From Paenibacillus chibensis (GTDB lineage Bacteria > Bacillota > Bacilli > Paenibacillales > Paenibacillaceae), in the NCBI RefSeq assembly GCF_004001045.1, contig NZ_BIMK01000003.1, positions 1-64,000 of the forward strand: a stretch of 64,000 nt of DNA, written 5' to 3'. The notes under the pieces are model-generated. The model saw nothing but the letters and a program-made list of their open reading frames with translations, was not told where the DNA came from and ran no database searches. A program made the position numbers and the translations under genes. This document shows, one piece after another, positions 37,147 through 45,285 of this stretch (its first letter is position 1; every line of letters starts with the position of its first letter).

Positions 37147-37920
37147 TCAGTAGGTTTTCACTTGTAAAGCATCCAGACTCTTGAACTCATAGCCCTGCTG
37201 CCTTGCCCCATCGATGATGCGTCCAAGCGCTTCCGTATTGTCCCTGGAGATCGAATGCAGAAGAATGACCGCTCCCGGGTGCAGCTGCGCCATCACCTGT
37301 CTATACGCATAATCGGCTCCCCGCTGGTCGTTGACGTCCCAATCCTTGTATGCGATCGACCAGAATACGCTCGTATAACCTTCGGCGCGGCTGACGGCGA
37401 GAGAACGATCGTTGAATATGCCCCGCGGCGGCCGCACGAAGCTCATGACCTGCTGCCTCGTCGTTCCCAATACGGCCTCCTTCACCCTGGACAGCTCTTT
37501 CTTCAGCTCCTCATTAGAGATCTGCGTCATATCGGGATGAGACCAGGAATGGTTGCCGACGAGATGCCCCTCCGTCACCATCCGCGTCACAAGCTCGGGC
37601 TTGTCCTTTACGTAATGGCCCGTAAGAAAGAAAATGGCGGGTACCTTCTTTTCTTTCAGCACATCGAGTATTTTTGGCGTGAACCCGTTCTCATAACCGT
37701 TATCAAACGTCAGATACAGCTCCTTGCGGGTCGTATCTCCCAAAAATATCGCATCATTTTTCTGCAGAACGTTTTTAAAGCCTTCCTCGTTAATGGATGG
37801 AAGCTGACCGTTCTTGCTTTTCTTGAAGCCGAAATGGTAAGGACCGTCCGCAGATGCCACCTGCTGGTAACCGCAGCACAGGAGCAGTACCGCAGTCAAT
37901 GCGATCACAAAGCGCTTCAT
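37147..37920 (-). CDS. Polysaccharide deacetylase, PdaA-type (delta-lactam biosynthesis)
   Basis: Exported peptidoglycan deacetylase of 257 residues with an N-terminal signal (hydrophobic to about residue 24). It carries the NodB motifs in the PdaA form: LTFDNGYENG (Asn in place of the second Asp), HSWSHP metal histidines, and RPPRGIFNDRSL. In Bacillus PdaA deacetylates muramic acid on the way to spore-cortex muramic delta-lactam, which is needed for germination. The ATG has GGAGGGGTGATATCC upstream. It is monocistronic, consistent with forespore-specific control, though I could not define a promoter. Confidence 0.92.
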   Translation of the reverse strand: MKRFVIALTAVLLLCCGYQQVASADGPYHFGFKKSKNGQLPSINEEGFKNVLQKNDAIFLGDTTRKELYLTFDNGYENGFTPKILDVLKEKKVPAIFFLTGHYVKDKPELVTRMVTEGHLVGNHSWSHPDMTQISNEELKKELSRVKEAVLGTTRQQVMSFVRPPRGIFNDRSLAVSRAEGYTSVFWSIAYKDWDVNDQRGADYAYRQVMAQLHPGAVILLHSISRDNTEALGRIIDGARQQGYEFKSLDALQVKTY

Positions 37921-37973
37921 GTGGATATCACCCCTCCATCTGAATTCACAAACTAGAGGTAATATGCCACAGC

Positions 37974-38010
37974 GCAGGCAAAGTTATGTGTGTTTTGTTT
38001 GCTTGCCTGC
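37974..38010 (-). terminator. Weak stem-loop after the SSS symporter gene
   Basis: GCAGGCAA and TTGCCTGC form an 8-bp stem with a 21-base loop right after the symporter stop. There is no T-run on the minus strand, so termination would be weak or factor-dependent. Confidence 0.4.
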
Positions 38011-38011
38011 A

Positions 38012-39763
38012 TTAATTATTGCGCATATGCCTGTATACGCGGTACGTCAGGAAGATGCAAAGGCCTGCGGTAAAGAGGCTCATCGCGTAAAAGACGCCGT
38101 TCGTGATCCAAGCGCCGCTGCCGCTAAGCGGCGGAAAGGCCGTTTTGGAGCCGGACATCTTTTTGTAGATGCCGATGGCTGCCAGCACGCCCCAAATGAT
38201 GGCGAACACCAGCAGATCCTTATGCGAGGACAGCTTGTTCTTCTGCTCGAACATGGCCTTGCACTCCGGCGACATGACATCGCGTTTTTCCGGCCGGATC
38301 AGACTCACGCCGACGTACAGCACCAAAGCTAGCGCGATACTCCAGAAAATGACCGGGATGCCGAAGTAGCCCGCTCCGCCGCTTGCCGCGTAAGGGCCGC
38401 CAACGTTAATCATCATGAACAGCGTAACGGCCGAGGTAATGATGCAGCCCCAGAATGCTGCGGCTTCGGTCGTTTTTCTCCAGTACAGCGCCAGCAGCAC
38501 GAGCGGCGTCAATGCAGAAATCATGATGATCTGCATGGCGACAGCCGCCATGACGATGCCGTTGTTCGAGATGAACGGCGTAAAACCGAGAGCGAGCAGG
38601 CCGATGGCTACGGTAATGAGGCGCGTCAGCCGGAGCTCCATTTTGGTGCCGATATTCGGCTTGATTCTCAGGATAATGTTTTTAACGATAATGCCACTGC
38701 CTGCGTTCAAGTACACGGAGATGGTGGACATCGCCGCGGATACGACAGCCGTTACCACCAGCGCCGCTCCGATCAGCGGAAGAATCTCCCGTGCGAGACG
38801 GATTACGACTTCGTCGGTATTGATCAGACCCGGCAGCAGAATGGCGCCGAAGCCGCCGAGCAGGACGAGAATCCACGCGTTAAACCAGTCGACCAATGCA
38901 TAGAAATAAACGCTCTTGCGTCCGTCCTTGAGCGTCTTGGCCGCAAGGGAGCGCTGAATGAAGCCCAGGTCGATCGGAATCCAGAAGGAAGTCGCCATAA
39001 TAAAAGCGATCAGTCCCATGATCGTCTGCCCTGGAGGAAGCGTAAACAAGTCGGTAAAGCCCGGGAACAGCGTCAAGCCTTTGCTTGCATCCGTCAGGTT
39101 GAAGCCGGTATCCCCGACATATTTGGACAAGAAGTCGGTAAAAAGGCCGTATTTGGCCGTAATCATAAAGAACAGGAGTCCCACGCCCAGCACGATGATC
39201 AGCATTTGCGCCGCATCGGTTATGACAACCGCGCGCAATCCGCCGGACATCGTATACAGGATGGTAATGATAGCAATCGGCGCGATCGTATACTGCCATG
39301 GAATTCCGAGGATGACTTCCAGCACGAGCGACACGCCGAACAGGGACATGCCCACAATGAAAATTCCCCATACGACCTGCCAGAGCGAGAGAACGATTTC
39401 AAGTCTGCGGCTGTTGCCGAAACGAGCATTCGCCAAATCACTGATGGTCGTCAGGTTCATCGAGCGCAGCCGCACGCCGATCCGCGACAGAAGCAGCACG
39501 GAAATCGTCTCGGACGACAAGCTGGACCAGAATACGTAAGTAAAGCCGATCGAATAAGCAAAGCCCGGCTGGCCCATAACGGTCGCTGTATTTGCTACGG
39601 CTGCCGCAAAAGTGAGGGAAAGCACGTACCAGGGCAAATTGCGTCCGGCCAGAATATAATCATCTAATGTCTTGATCTGCTTGGACATTCGGAAGCCGAT
39701 GAGGAGCAGACCCGCAATATAGACGATCATAACGATCATAATTACAAGCGTTTCGTTGCTCAA
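38012..39763 (-). CDS. Sodium:solute symporter family protein
   Basis: Inner-membrane transporter of 583 residues with about 13-14 helices and the SSS fold, including FRMSKQIKTLDDYILAGRNLPWYV at the first loop, NTATVMGQPGFAYSIGFTY and the GGLRAVVITDAAQM signature. It should couple Na+ to uptake of an organic solute such as an amino acid, sugar or carboxylate. The start is TTG, immediately after the stop of the alpha/beta hydrolase, with GAGGTTTAA upstream, so the two are co-translated. The hydrolase partner makes a peptide or amino-acid ester product a reasonable guess for the substrate. Confidence 0.9.
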   Translation of the reverse strand: MSNETLVIMIVMIVYIAGLLLIGFRMSKQIKTLDDYILAGRNLPWYVLSLTFAAAVANTATVMGQPGFAYSIGFTYVFWSSLSSETISVLLLSRIGVRLRSMNLTTISDLANARFGNSRRLEIVLSLWQVVWGIFIVGMSLFGVSLVLEVILGIPWQYTIAPIAIITILYTMSGGLRAVVITDAAQMLIIVLGVGLLFFMITAKYGLFTDFLSKYVGDTGFNLTDASKGLTLFPGFTDLFTLPPGQTIMGLIAFIMATSFWIPIDLGFIQRSLAAKTLKDGRKSVYFYALVDWFNAWILVLLGGFGAILLPGLINTDEVVIRLAREILPLIGAALVVTAVVSAAMSTISVYLNAGSGIIVKNIILRIKPNIGTKMELRLTRLITVAIGLLALGFTPFISNNGIVMAAVAMQIIMISALTPLVLLALYWRKTTEAAAFWGCIITSAVTLFMMINVGGPYAASGGAGYFGIPVIFWSIALALVLYVGVSLIRPEKRDVMSPECKAMFEQKNKLSSHKDLLVFAIIWGVLAAIGIYKKMSGSKTAFPPLSGSGAWITNGVFYAMSLFTAGLCIFLTYRVYRHMRNN

Positions 39764-40630
39764 TTAAACCTCGCCCTCACTTGTCAGAAAATGGGATGTG
39801 ACTTTAATAAAATCATCCTGCTCTTCAATGAACGGCATATGTCCGCTATGCTCAAAAACATACAGCTCGCTATTGGGGAGCAAGCGGTTCATCTCTGACG
39901 CCTGGGAAAGCGGTGTCACCCAGTCGTACCGGGCTCCGATAATCAGCGTTGGCACGTGACAGGATGGTAGCAGCGGACGAACGTCGTACTCGGGTATAAA
40001 ATGCTTAAACGTGTAGTTGGCTACGTCCAGCGCACCGTTCGGGCGATTTCCCGTCTCCCGCATGATTTGCTCGTCCTTATGGTGGAAATACAGCGGGAAG
40101 CAAAGATCCCACCACTCGGTTAGATGGGCTTCATCGCGGATGCGTCCCTTGAACAGCTCGGGAATGACCTTGAGCTGCTCCTCGCTCGCGCTCTTCGCGG
40201 CAAATTCCAGTGCAGCCGGATAAAATTCCCGGCTTGGTGCCGTACACAACAGCACGAGCTTATTCAGCGATGCCGGGTAACTCGTGGCGTACACCTGTGC
40301 TACCATGCCTCCAAAGGAGTGGCCCATCAAATGGATTCGGCCAAGCCCCAGATACTTGCGCAGTTCCTCGATGTCATCGGCAAGCTGCTCCAGCGTGCAT
40401 GTGTCCGGGTCTACGCGTTCGGACTGGCCGTTGGCGCGCTGATCCAAATATACAAGCTGAACGGATTCCGAAAGCGGTGTCAGCCACGGCTTGAAATCGG
40501 AGTGATCGCTTCCCGGTCCTCCATGAACGACAAAGCATACCGGTTTCGCAACCATGCGCTCTCCGGCAGGCACGTAACCGGATCCCTCCACATCGAAGTA
40601 AATTTTTACTCCGTTGATTTGTGCAAACAT
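39764..40630 (-). CDS. Alpha/beta hydrolase, proline iminopeptidase-like
   Basis: Cytoplasmic alpha/beta hydrolase of 288 residues. The oxyanion-hole motif is VVHGGPGSDHSD, the nucleophile is Ser in LMGHSFGGMVAQ near residue 105, the acid Asp is in GARYDWVTP and the His is in HSGHMPF. The HGGPG motif and layout resemble proline iminopeptidases, but LDQRANGQS replaces the usual DQRGxG, so the substrate is unsure. It begins an operon with a sodium symporter and is driven by a near-consensus sigma-A promoter. Confidence 0.88.
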   Translation of the reverse strand: MFAQINGVKIYFDVEGSGYVPAGERMVAKPVCFVVHGGPGSDHSDFKPWLTPLSESVQLVYLDQRANGQSERVDPDTCTLEQLADDIEELRKYLGLGRIHLMGHSFGGMVAQVYATSYPASLNKLVLLCTAPSREFYPAALEFAAKSASEEQLKVIPELFKGRIRDEAHLTEWWDLCFPLYFHHKDEQIMRETGNRPNGALDVANYTFKHFIPEYDVRPLLPSCHVPTLIIGARYDWVTPLSQASEMNRLLPNSELYVFEHSGHMPFIEEQDDFIKVTSHFLTSEGEV

Positions 40631-40705
40631 TTTTTCACTTCGCTTTCACCTAAAATTCGTGTTATGACGACTGAATTCGACAGTATTCTCATAGGAATAA
40701 AATAA

Positions 40706-40734
40706 ATGTTATTCGTGTCCCGGTTTATTGTCAA
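40706..40734 (-). promoter_or_regulatory. Sigma-A promoter of the hydrolase-symporter operon
   Basis: On the minus strand TTGACA (40729-40734) and TAACAT (40706-40711) are 17 bases apart, about 75 bases before the start at 40630. Confidence 0.7.
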
Positions 40735-40766
40735 CAAGTAAGTTACAAATAAACCGTCATCTAAAC

Positions 40767-40808
40767 CCAAAAGGGCATATCTTCGCCTGTCCGCGAAAAC
40801 ATGCCCTT
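40767..40808 (-). terminator. Terminator of the response-regulator gene
   Basis: AAGGGCAT and ATGCCCTT with an inner TTCGC/GCGAA pairing, followed on the minus strand by TTTTGGG. Confidence 0.8.
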
Positions 40809-40851
40809 ATATCAAGTACGCTTGCTCTATTGTTATAGGAAAATAAAATGA

Positions 40852-41256
40852 TTATAACTCCCGGGTTGCAGCGACTTCCAGCATAAGCTCCTTGACAATA
40901 CTTAGGAAAAGTTTTAAATCAATCGGCTTGGTGATATATTCAGCAAAGCCTGCTTCCCGCCCGCGGGCAATATCCGATTCCATCGCATAGGAGCTGACGG
41001 CGATGACCGGAATATGCCGCGTATCTTCTCTCTGCTTCAAGTATTCCAGCGCTTCATATCCGTCCATGCCTGGAAGCTGAATGTCCATAATGATCAAATC
41101 CGGTATTTCTTCTCCCAAGATTTCAATCGCTTGTTCGGCTGATTCTGCTTTTAATAGTCGAATTTGGGAGTATTTTTTGAAAATATGATGCATAAGAGCC
41201 ATATTGATCGGATTGTCCTCGACGCAAAGTATGACACAATGATCTCTTTTCATCAT
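40852..41256 (-). CDS. Single-domain response regulator
   Basis: A CheY-like receiver alone, 134 residues. Acidic residues Glu13-Asp14 (CVEDNP), phospho-acceptor Asp58 (IIMDIQLPGMDG), and the Lys in YITKPID near the end are in place. It has no output domain, so it would act by protein contact, as in DivK- or Spo0F-like relays. The start is one of two ATG codons in a row at 41256/41253, behind GGGGAGG. No kinase gene is adjacent. Transcribed alone, between its own terminator and that of the DUF2294 gene. Confidence 0.9.
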   Translation of the reverse strand: MMKRDHCVILCVEDNPINMALMHHIFKKYSQIRLLKAESAEQAIEILGEEIPDLIIMDIQLPGMDGYEALEYLKQREDTRHIPVIAVSSYAMESDIARGREAGFAEYITKPIDLKLFLSIVKELMLEVAATREL

Positions 41257-41313
41257 TCCCCTCCTCCCCATTAGAAAAACGGTGTAACTTAAAGCCACCT
41301 ATACCGACGGCCA

Positions 41314-41356
41314 TAAAAAAAGCCAAAGAAAGAGCTGACGGCTCTCTCTTTGGCTT
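41314..41356 (-). terminator. Terminator of the DUF2294 gene
   Basis: On the minus strand AAGCCAAAGA-AGAGC and GCTCT-TCTTTGGCTT arms, followed by seven T residues. Confidence 0.88.
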
Positions 41357-41399
41357 ATGTTCAGCTCATGCACCAGCATGTCTGATTCATTTCTGCCAA

Positions 41400-42080
41400 T
41401 TACGGATCCTTAAATATGCACACGATGACACTTTTATTACGGTCAAAATCCCAATCCACATAGATCTCCGACAGCTTGCGGCCGACAGCCGTGCTGATGG
41501 ATGCTTCTTCCTCAAAATATCTCTTCTCCAGCTTCCGCTTCGTGGTGCGCAGCACTTCATCATAACCGAGCTGAATCATTTCCTTTTCGAGCAGAATCAG
41601 CAGCCCTTCACGAACCACAATCAACGTCTTTGGGTTCACCCACCAGGAATACACCCTCTCAGGCTTTTTCTGGACGATGCTGGTCACCCGCTTGATTTGA
41701 TTATGTACTTCGTCTCTTCCATTATAAGTCTCCGATGAACGCGAATGATTGGCGAAGAGTCCTACGATGATCCCGGATGCGTCATGCAATCCCCAGTCAT
41801 AATAAAGATCATCAATCTTCATATCCATTTCTTGTTCCAGGTAGGCTTCCAATTCAGGTAGCAGCGACTGCATCATCAGTTCCCGGGTGTAACGGAAAAC
41901 CTGTTCTTCCTTTTGATTAAGCAGAAATTGCTCTACTGGGCCGATAAAGTTCCGCAGATGAAGCATGACGCATTGTTTGTTTGCGGACACATGAATGGAT
42001 TCGGGGCCTTTTCCGAATCGGTCGCGGAGGAGCTTGGCGGTATAGGATGCAATTTGGTTGGTGCGGTCTGTTGTATACAT
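41400..42080 (-). CDS. Tandem DUF2294 (Na-translocating-related) domain protein
   Basis: A soluble 226-residue protein with two copies of the DUF2294 fold. The first copy spans about 10-112 (GKGPESIHVSANKQCVMLHLRNFIGPVEQ ... MDMKIDDLYYDWGLHDASGIIVGLF); the second about 122-226 (KKPERVYSWWVNPKTLIVVREGLLILLEKEM ... LSEIYVDWDFDRNKSVIVCIF). The matching YYDW and YVDWDFD ends make the duplication plain. Known members are single-domain and their function is unclear. The start at 42080 has GGAGAGATGAAG upstream. No operon partner. Confidence 0.82.
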   Translation of the reverse strand: MYTTDRTNQIASYTAKLLRDRFGKGPESIHVSANKQCVMLHLRNFIGPVEQFLLNQKEEQVFRYTRELMMQSLLPELEAYLEQEMDMKIDDLYYDWGLHDASGIIVGLFANHSRSSETYNGRDEVHNQIKRVTSIVQKKPERVYSWWVNPKTLIVVREGLLILLEKEMIQLGYDEVLRTTKRKLEKRYFEEEASISTAVGRKLSEIYVDWDFDRNKSVIVCIFKDP

Positions 42081-42182
42081 AACTTCATCTCTCCTTCTAA
42101 TAATAGTGCAATAAAGTTGCTAAAGCAATTGAATTCGAAGGATCCTCCGCTTCTATAGCGTGCTCCATCTCTAGACGTATAT

Positions 42183-42222
42183 ACCCAAAAAATAACCGCA
42201 CACAATCATATTGTGTGCGGTT
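42183..42222 (-). terminator. Terminator of the DUF4349 gene
   Basis: A perfect 13-bp stem AACCGCACACAAT (42194-42206) and 42210-42222 has a 3-base loop and is followed by ATTTTTTGGG on the minus strand. Confidence 0.92.
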
Positions 42223-42249
42223 ATTACAATATAGGAGTTGGAAATGCCC

Positions 42250-43350
42250 TTATTCCCGCTTATCTTCCGTCTCATCACTTAGGGTCGCATCGTTTAGGGT
42301 CTTTTCACCAGATGTCTCTATCTTTGAACCATGATTCATTTCCTTGCGCTTTCTTGCTGCCTCCTCGCGTGCCTTCGCGTTCGATCTTCTGACCAGCCAT
42401 ACGATAAGCAGGATGATCACCGCGATGACGAGAAGAGGCAGCGAGCCGGAGAGGATGACCACAATCCACTGGAATACCAGCGTGATCACGTCTACACTGC
42501 CCTGAAATGCGCTCGAAGCTCTTTTTCCAAGTGGTGCTTGGAGGGTATCTTCTTTTTTCTTCAGCGGCTCCTTTATCTCTTCATAGAGACGGACTTCCAC
42601 GGTTGAATAGGAAACGTTTTGATTGATATAACGCATACGGCCTTTAATCTGTTCGATTTCAGATTGTATGCGTTCCAGCTCATTGGCAAAAGCGACGAGA
42701 TCATTCGTCTTGGTCGCTTTTTTCATGAACGCGACGTACTGCTCCTCCATTAATTGCTTTGCCTTCAGTCTCGAATCGAGATCGACGTACTCCTCCGTCA
42801 CATCCTGTCCTTCGATACTTCGCTGCAGGTCATCATGCTTGATGTTCTCCAGGCTGGCCAGGAACGGCGAAAAACCGGACGAAGGAACCTTAATGACAAA
42901 GGTGCCGCCTTTTTCGCTGGCTGACTGCGTTTCATTGAAGTTCATGATATAACCGCCCGCCAGGGTAACCTTATTGCGAATGTCCGACTGCCCTTTTCCG
43001 TAATCCTCGACCTTCATCACGATGTTCGCCTTATAAATCAGCTTTTTGTTCAGCGCGCCGGAGAGATCCTGGGCGTTGAAGCCCACAGCCCCTTCCGAGG
43101 TTTGCGCCGATGAATCGGGAAGGCTTGCATCCCCGCCGGCAGGTGTCTCTTGCTTGCTTTTGTCCGCGGCTTTGTCACTGCTGCTGGCTGCTGTACTATC
43201 CGCCGTGCTGGTCACTTGATTGGATAATGACGCCTCGGCTGACTTCGATTCCGTACCGTCGCTTTTGTCCTGCGATCCTGACGAGCAGCCGCTCACCAGC
43301 ATAACGATGAGCAATAGTACAGCCATCCATGACCCCCATTTTTTTATCAC
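42250..43350 (-). CDS. DUF4349 membrane-bound lipoprotein
   Basis: Cell-surface lipoprotein of 366 residues. A signal peptide with lipobox LVSGC (Cys near residue 22) is followed by about 65 residues of Ser/Thr/Asp/Lys-rich linker, a DUF4349 domain from about 105 (KLIYKANIVMKVEDY...GGYIMNFNETQ) with a coiled-coil centre, and one C-terminal transmembrane helix (about 300-325) with a Lys/Arg-rich cytoplasmic tail. GTG at 43350 is selected, since AGGGGGGC lies 7 bases upstream. Family function unknown. Lipid at one end and a helix at the other would tether it to the membrane twice. Confidence 0.85.
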   Translation of the reverse strand: MIKKWGSWMAVLLLIVMLVSGCSSGSQDKSDGTESKSAEASLSNQVTSTADSTAASSSDKAADKSKQETPAGGDASLPDSSAQTSEGAVGFNAQDLSGALNKKLIYKANIVMKVEDYGKGQSDIRNKVTLAGGYIMNFNETQSASEKGGTFVIKVPSSGFSPFLASLENIKHDDLQRSIEGQDVTEEYVDLDSRLKAKQLMEEQYVAFMKKATKTNDLVAFANELERIQSEIEQIKGRMRYINQNVSYSTVEVRLYEEIKEPLKKKEDTLQAPLGKRASSAFQGSVDVITLVFQWIVVILSGSLPLLVIAVIILLIVWLVRRSNAKAREEAARKRKEMNHGSKIETSGEKTLNDATLSDETEDKRE

Positions 43351-43425
43351 AGATAGCCCCCCTGATATCAATATTCAAATCTTATATTTACTAACGAATC
43401 CATCATTTGGAAGGTTGCAGCCATA

Positions 43426-43460
43426 CAAAAAAAGCCCCCCGGGAAATTCCCGGGGAGCCT
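43426..43460 (-). terminator. Terminator of the SDR gene
   Basis: CCCGGGAA and TTCCCGGG form a GC-rich stem, extended by GGCT/AGCC arms; the minus strand continues with seven T residues. Confidence 0.88.
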
Positions 43461-43477
43461 TGTTTTACAAAAATATA

Positions 43478-44230
43478 TTATCTTGCCGATACGCCGCCGT
43501 CGATCGCAAGCTCGGCGCCTGTGATAAAGGAGGATTCATCGGAAGCCAGGAACAATACGCCCTGCGCGATGTTTTCCGGTTTGCCCAAGCGAGGAAGCGG
43601 GGTGTTGGACATGAACCATTTTGTCATGTTTTCATCCGCGAGAAGGTCTTTGGTCATCGGTGTTTCAATATATCCAGGGTGAATCGAATTGCAGCGGATG
43701 TTGTCCTTGCCATAATCGATCGCAACAGCCTTGGTCAACATGCGAACCGCGCCTTTGCTTGCCGTGTAAGGGCCAGCGCCGTTGCTGCCTGTGAGGCCTG
43801 CGATGGAAGAAATGTTGATGATGGAACCGCCGCCATTCTTTTGCATTACGGGAATCACATGCTTCAATCCGAAAAATCCGCCAGTCAGGTTGATCGACAT
43901 TACCTTGTCCCAATCCTGCGCTGTCGTATCGATGAGCGCTTTAGCCAGAGAAATTCCGGCATTATTGACGAGAACGTCGATTTTACCCCATTTTTTCACG
44001 GTTTCGTCCACGATATGCTGCCATTCTTCTTCGGAAGTGACATTATGACGGAACCCTATCGCTTCGCCACCGTTATGGTTGATTTCCGCAACAACTTCGT
44101 TGACCTTATCTTCCTGAATATCAGTAACGACGACTTTCGCTCCTTCTTGAGCCAAAAGAATGGCGTCTGCCTTACCCATACCGCCTGCAGCGCCTGTCAC
44201 GATTGCAACCTTGCCGGATACTCGACCCAT
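43478..44230 (-). CDS. Short-chain dehydrogenase/reductase (SDR)
   Basis: Classical SDR of 250 residues. The Rossmann motif TGAAGGMGKA is at 12-21, VNNAG near 88, catalytic Ser in INISSIAG near 138, and Tyr-x3-Lys in GPYTASKGA near 152. The Asp at the end of beta-2 (VVVTDIQ) points to NAD rather than NADP. ATG at 44230 has AAGGGAG 9 bases upstream. It is divergent from a TetR regulator across a palindrome-rich region that overlaps its promoter, so it is probably that regulator's target. Substrate unknown. Confidence 0.9.
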   Translation of the reverse strand: MGRVSGKVAIVTGAAGGMGKADAILLAQEGAKVVVTDIQEDKVNEVVAEINHNGGEAIGFRHNVTSEEEWQHIVDETVKKWGKIDVLVNNAGISLAKALIDTTAQDWDKVMSINLTGGFFGLKHVIPVMQKNGGGSIINISSIAGLTGSNGAGPYTASKGAVRMLTKAVAIDYGKDNIRCNSIHPGYIETPMTKDLLADENMTKWFMSNTPLPRLGKPENIAQGVLFLASDESSFITGAELAIDGGVSAR

Positions 44231-44336
44231 GATCAAAAACTCCCTTCAATAATAAAAATGATTTTGGTGTAGAATGCCGAAACACTCCGGAATATTTGTA
44301 CAAATTTTAAGGATCTGGGCATACTATGCCGGAGTC

Positions 44337-44375
44337 GTGATATAATGACTATCATTATGATATCGATTATATCAC
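44337..44375. promoter_or_regulatory. Nested palindromes between SDR and TetR genes
   Basis: An outer perfect inverted repeat, GTGATATAAT (44337-44346) and ATTATATCAC (44366-44375), partly encloses an inner palindrome ATAATGA-CTA-TCATTAT (44343-44359). The right outer arm contains the SDR -10. The outer repeat suits a TetR dimer; the inner one also resembles a Fur box. Confidence 0.6.
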
Positions 44376-44394
44376 CACTCATTTTCATTCGCAA
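44366..44394 (-). promoter_or_regulatory. Sigma-A promoter of the SDR gene
   Basis: TTGCGA (44389-44394), 17 bases, TATAAT (44366-44371) on the minus strand, overlapping the palindromic operator. Confidence 0.65.
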
Positions 44395-44528
44395 TGACTT
44401 ACATCACAGCAAAATAGGATGGATTGACTTTCCGCAACCCGTCTGATAGCATTCTACAATCGAGCTTACACTGGTGGTATCATACAACAGTAATATAAGA
44501 ATTTTTTCTAAAAGGTCGTGAACATGTT

Positions 44529-45185
44529 ATGGATCCAAAAAGCAGATGGGAGCTGGAACGGCAGGAAGCCAAGCAGCAGCGGGAAATCAGCATTATCGAG
44601 GCGGCTGAGCGGGTTTTCATAAAAAAAGGCTATGACAAAGCGACCATGCGCGACATTGCCGCAGAGGATAATGTGGGCATTGCCACCGTGTTCCGATATT
44701 TTCCGAAAAAGGACCGGATCGTCGTTGCCGTGGCATCGAGAATCATCGGAGCGGAGTTCGAGGCTTTCAAAACCATTTCCGAGCAGCCGGAAACGGGCAT
44801 CCGCAAAATAGAGATGCTCTTCGACCACTTCATCGCGGATACCTCCTCTGCCTATATGAACCGCAACAAGCTGATAGAAGCTTTCGAGAGCTATGCCGCG
44901 CAGCAGGCCGAGCCGCTCGACGGAATCGAGGAATACAACGAGGTTACGCGCAAGGTGTACGGCATCTTTAAGCACATTATTCAAGACTGTATTGACGACG
45001 GCTCTATCCGATCCGATATTCCCGTCCACGAGACGCTGGCCACCCTTGTGAATGCTCTCGGCATCTTCTCCAAAAAGCTGTCGCTGCAGAGCCACATCGT
45101 CATGTTCGAGGCCGATCCGGATATGCTTGTCCAGCTTACGATCGTCAAAGAAATATTTTTAGAGTACCTGAAGCCGAAAGCATAG
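44529..45185 (+). CDS. TetR family transcriptional regulator
   Basis: Repressor of 218 residues: N-terminal helix-turn-helix at about 22-66 (IIEAAERVFIKKGYDKATMRDIAAEDNVGIATVFRYFPKKD) and a ligand-binding C-terminal domain. The start ATG at 44529 is chosen by frame; a nearby ATG at 44524 is out of frame. Ribosome site AAAGG is rather far. It is divergent from the SDR gene and probably binds the palindromes in the 298-base gap, controlling both. Ends at a bidirectional terminator. Confidence 0.9.
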   Translation: MDPKSRWELERQEAKQQREISIIEAAERVFIKKGYDKATMRDIAAEDNVGIATVFRYFPKKDRIVVAVASRIIGAEFEAFKTISEQPETGIRKIEMLFDHFIADTSSAYMNRNKLIEAFESYAAQQAEPLDGIEEYNEVTRKVYGIFKHIIQDCIDDGSIRSDIPVHETLATLVNALGIFSKKLSLQSHIVMFEADPDMLVQLTIVKEIFLEYLKPKA

Positions 45186-45207
45186 CGAAGAGCTACATCC
45201 TGTGTTC

Positions 45208-45260
45208 AAAAAAAAAACCTGCCCCACCCTGATGTTCGGTCAGGATAGGACAGGCTTTTT
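45208..45260. terminator. Bidirectional terminator between tetR-type gene and aldolase
   Basis: CCTGYCC and GGACAGG outer arms and CCTGA/TCAGG inner arms, with TTTTT on the plus strand and nine T residues on the minus strand. Confidence 0.82.
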
Positions 45261-45285
45261 CGGTTGCTGCGGGATGTTTCACGGT

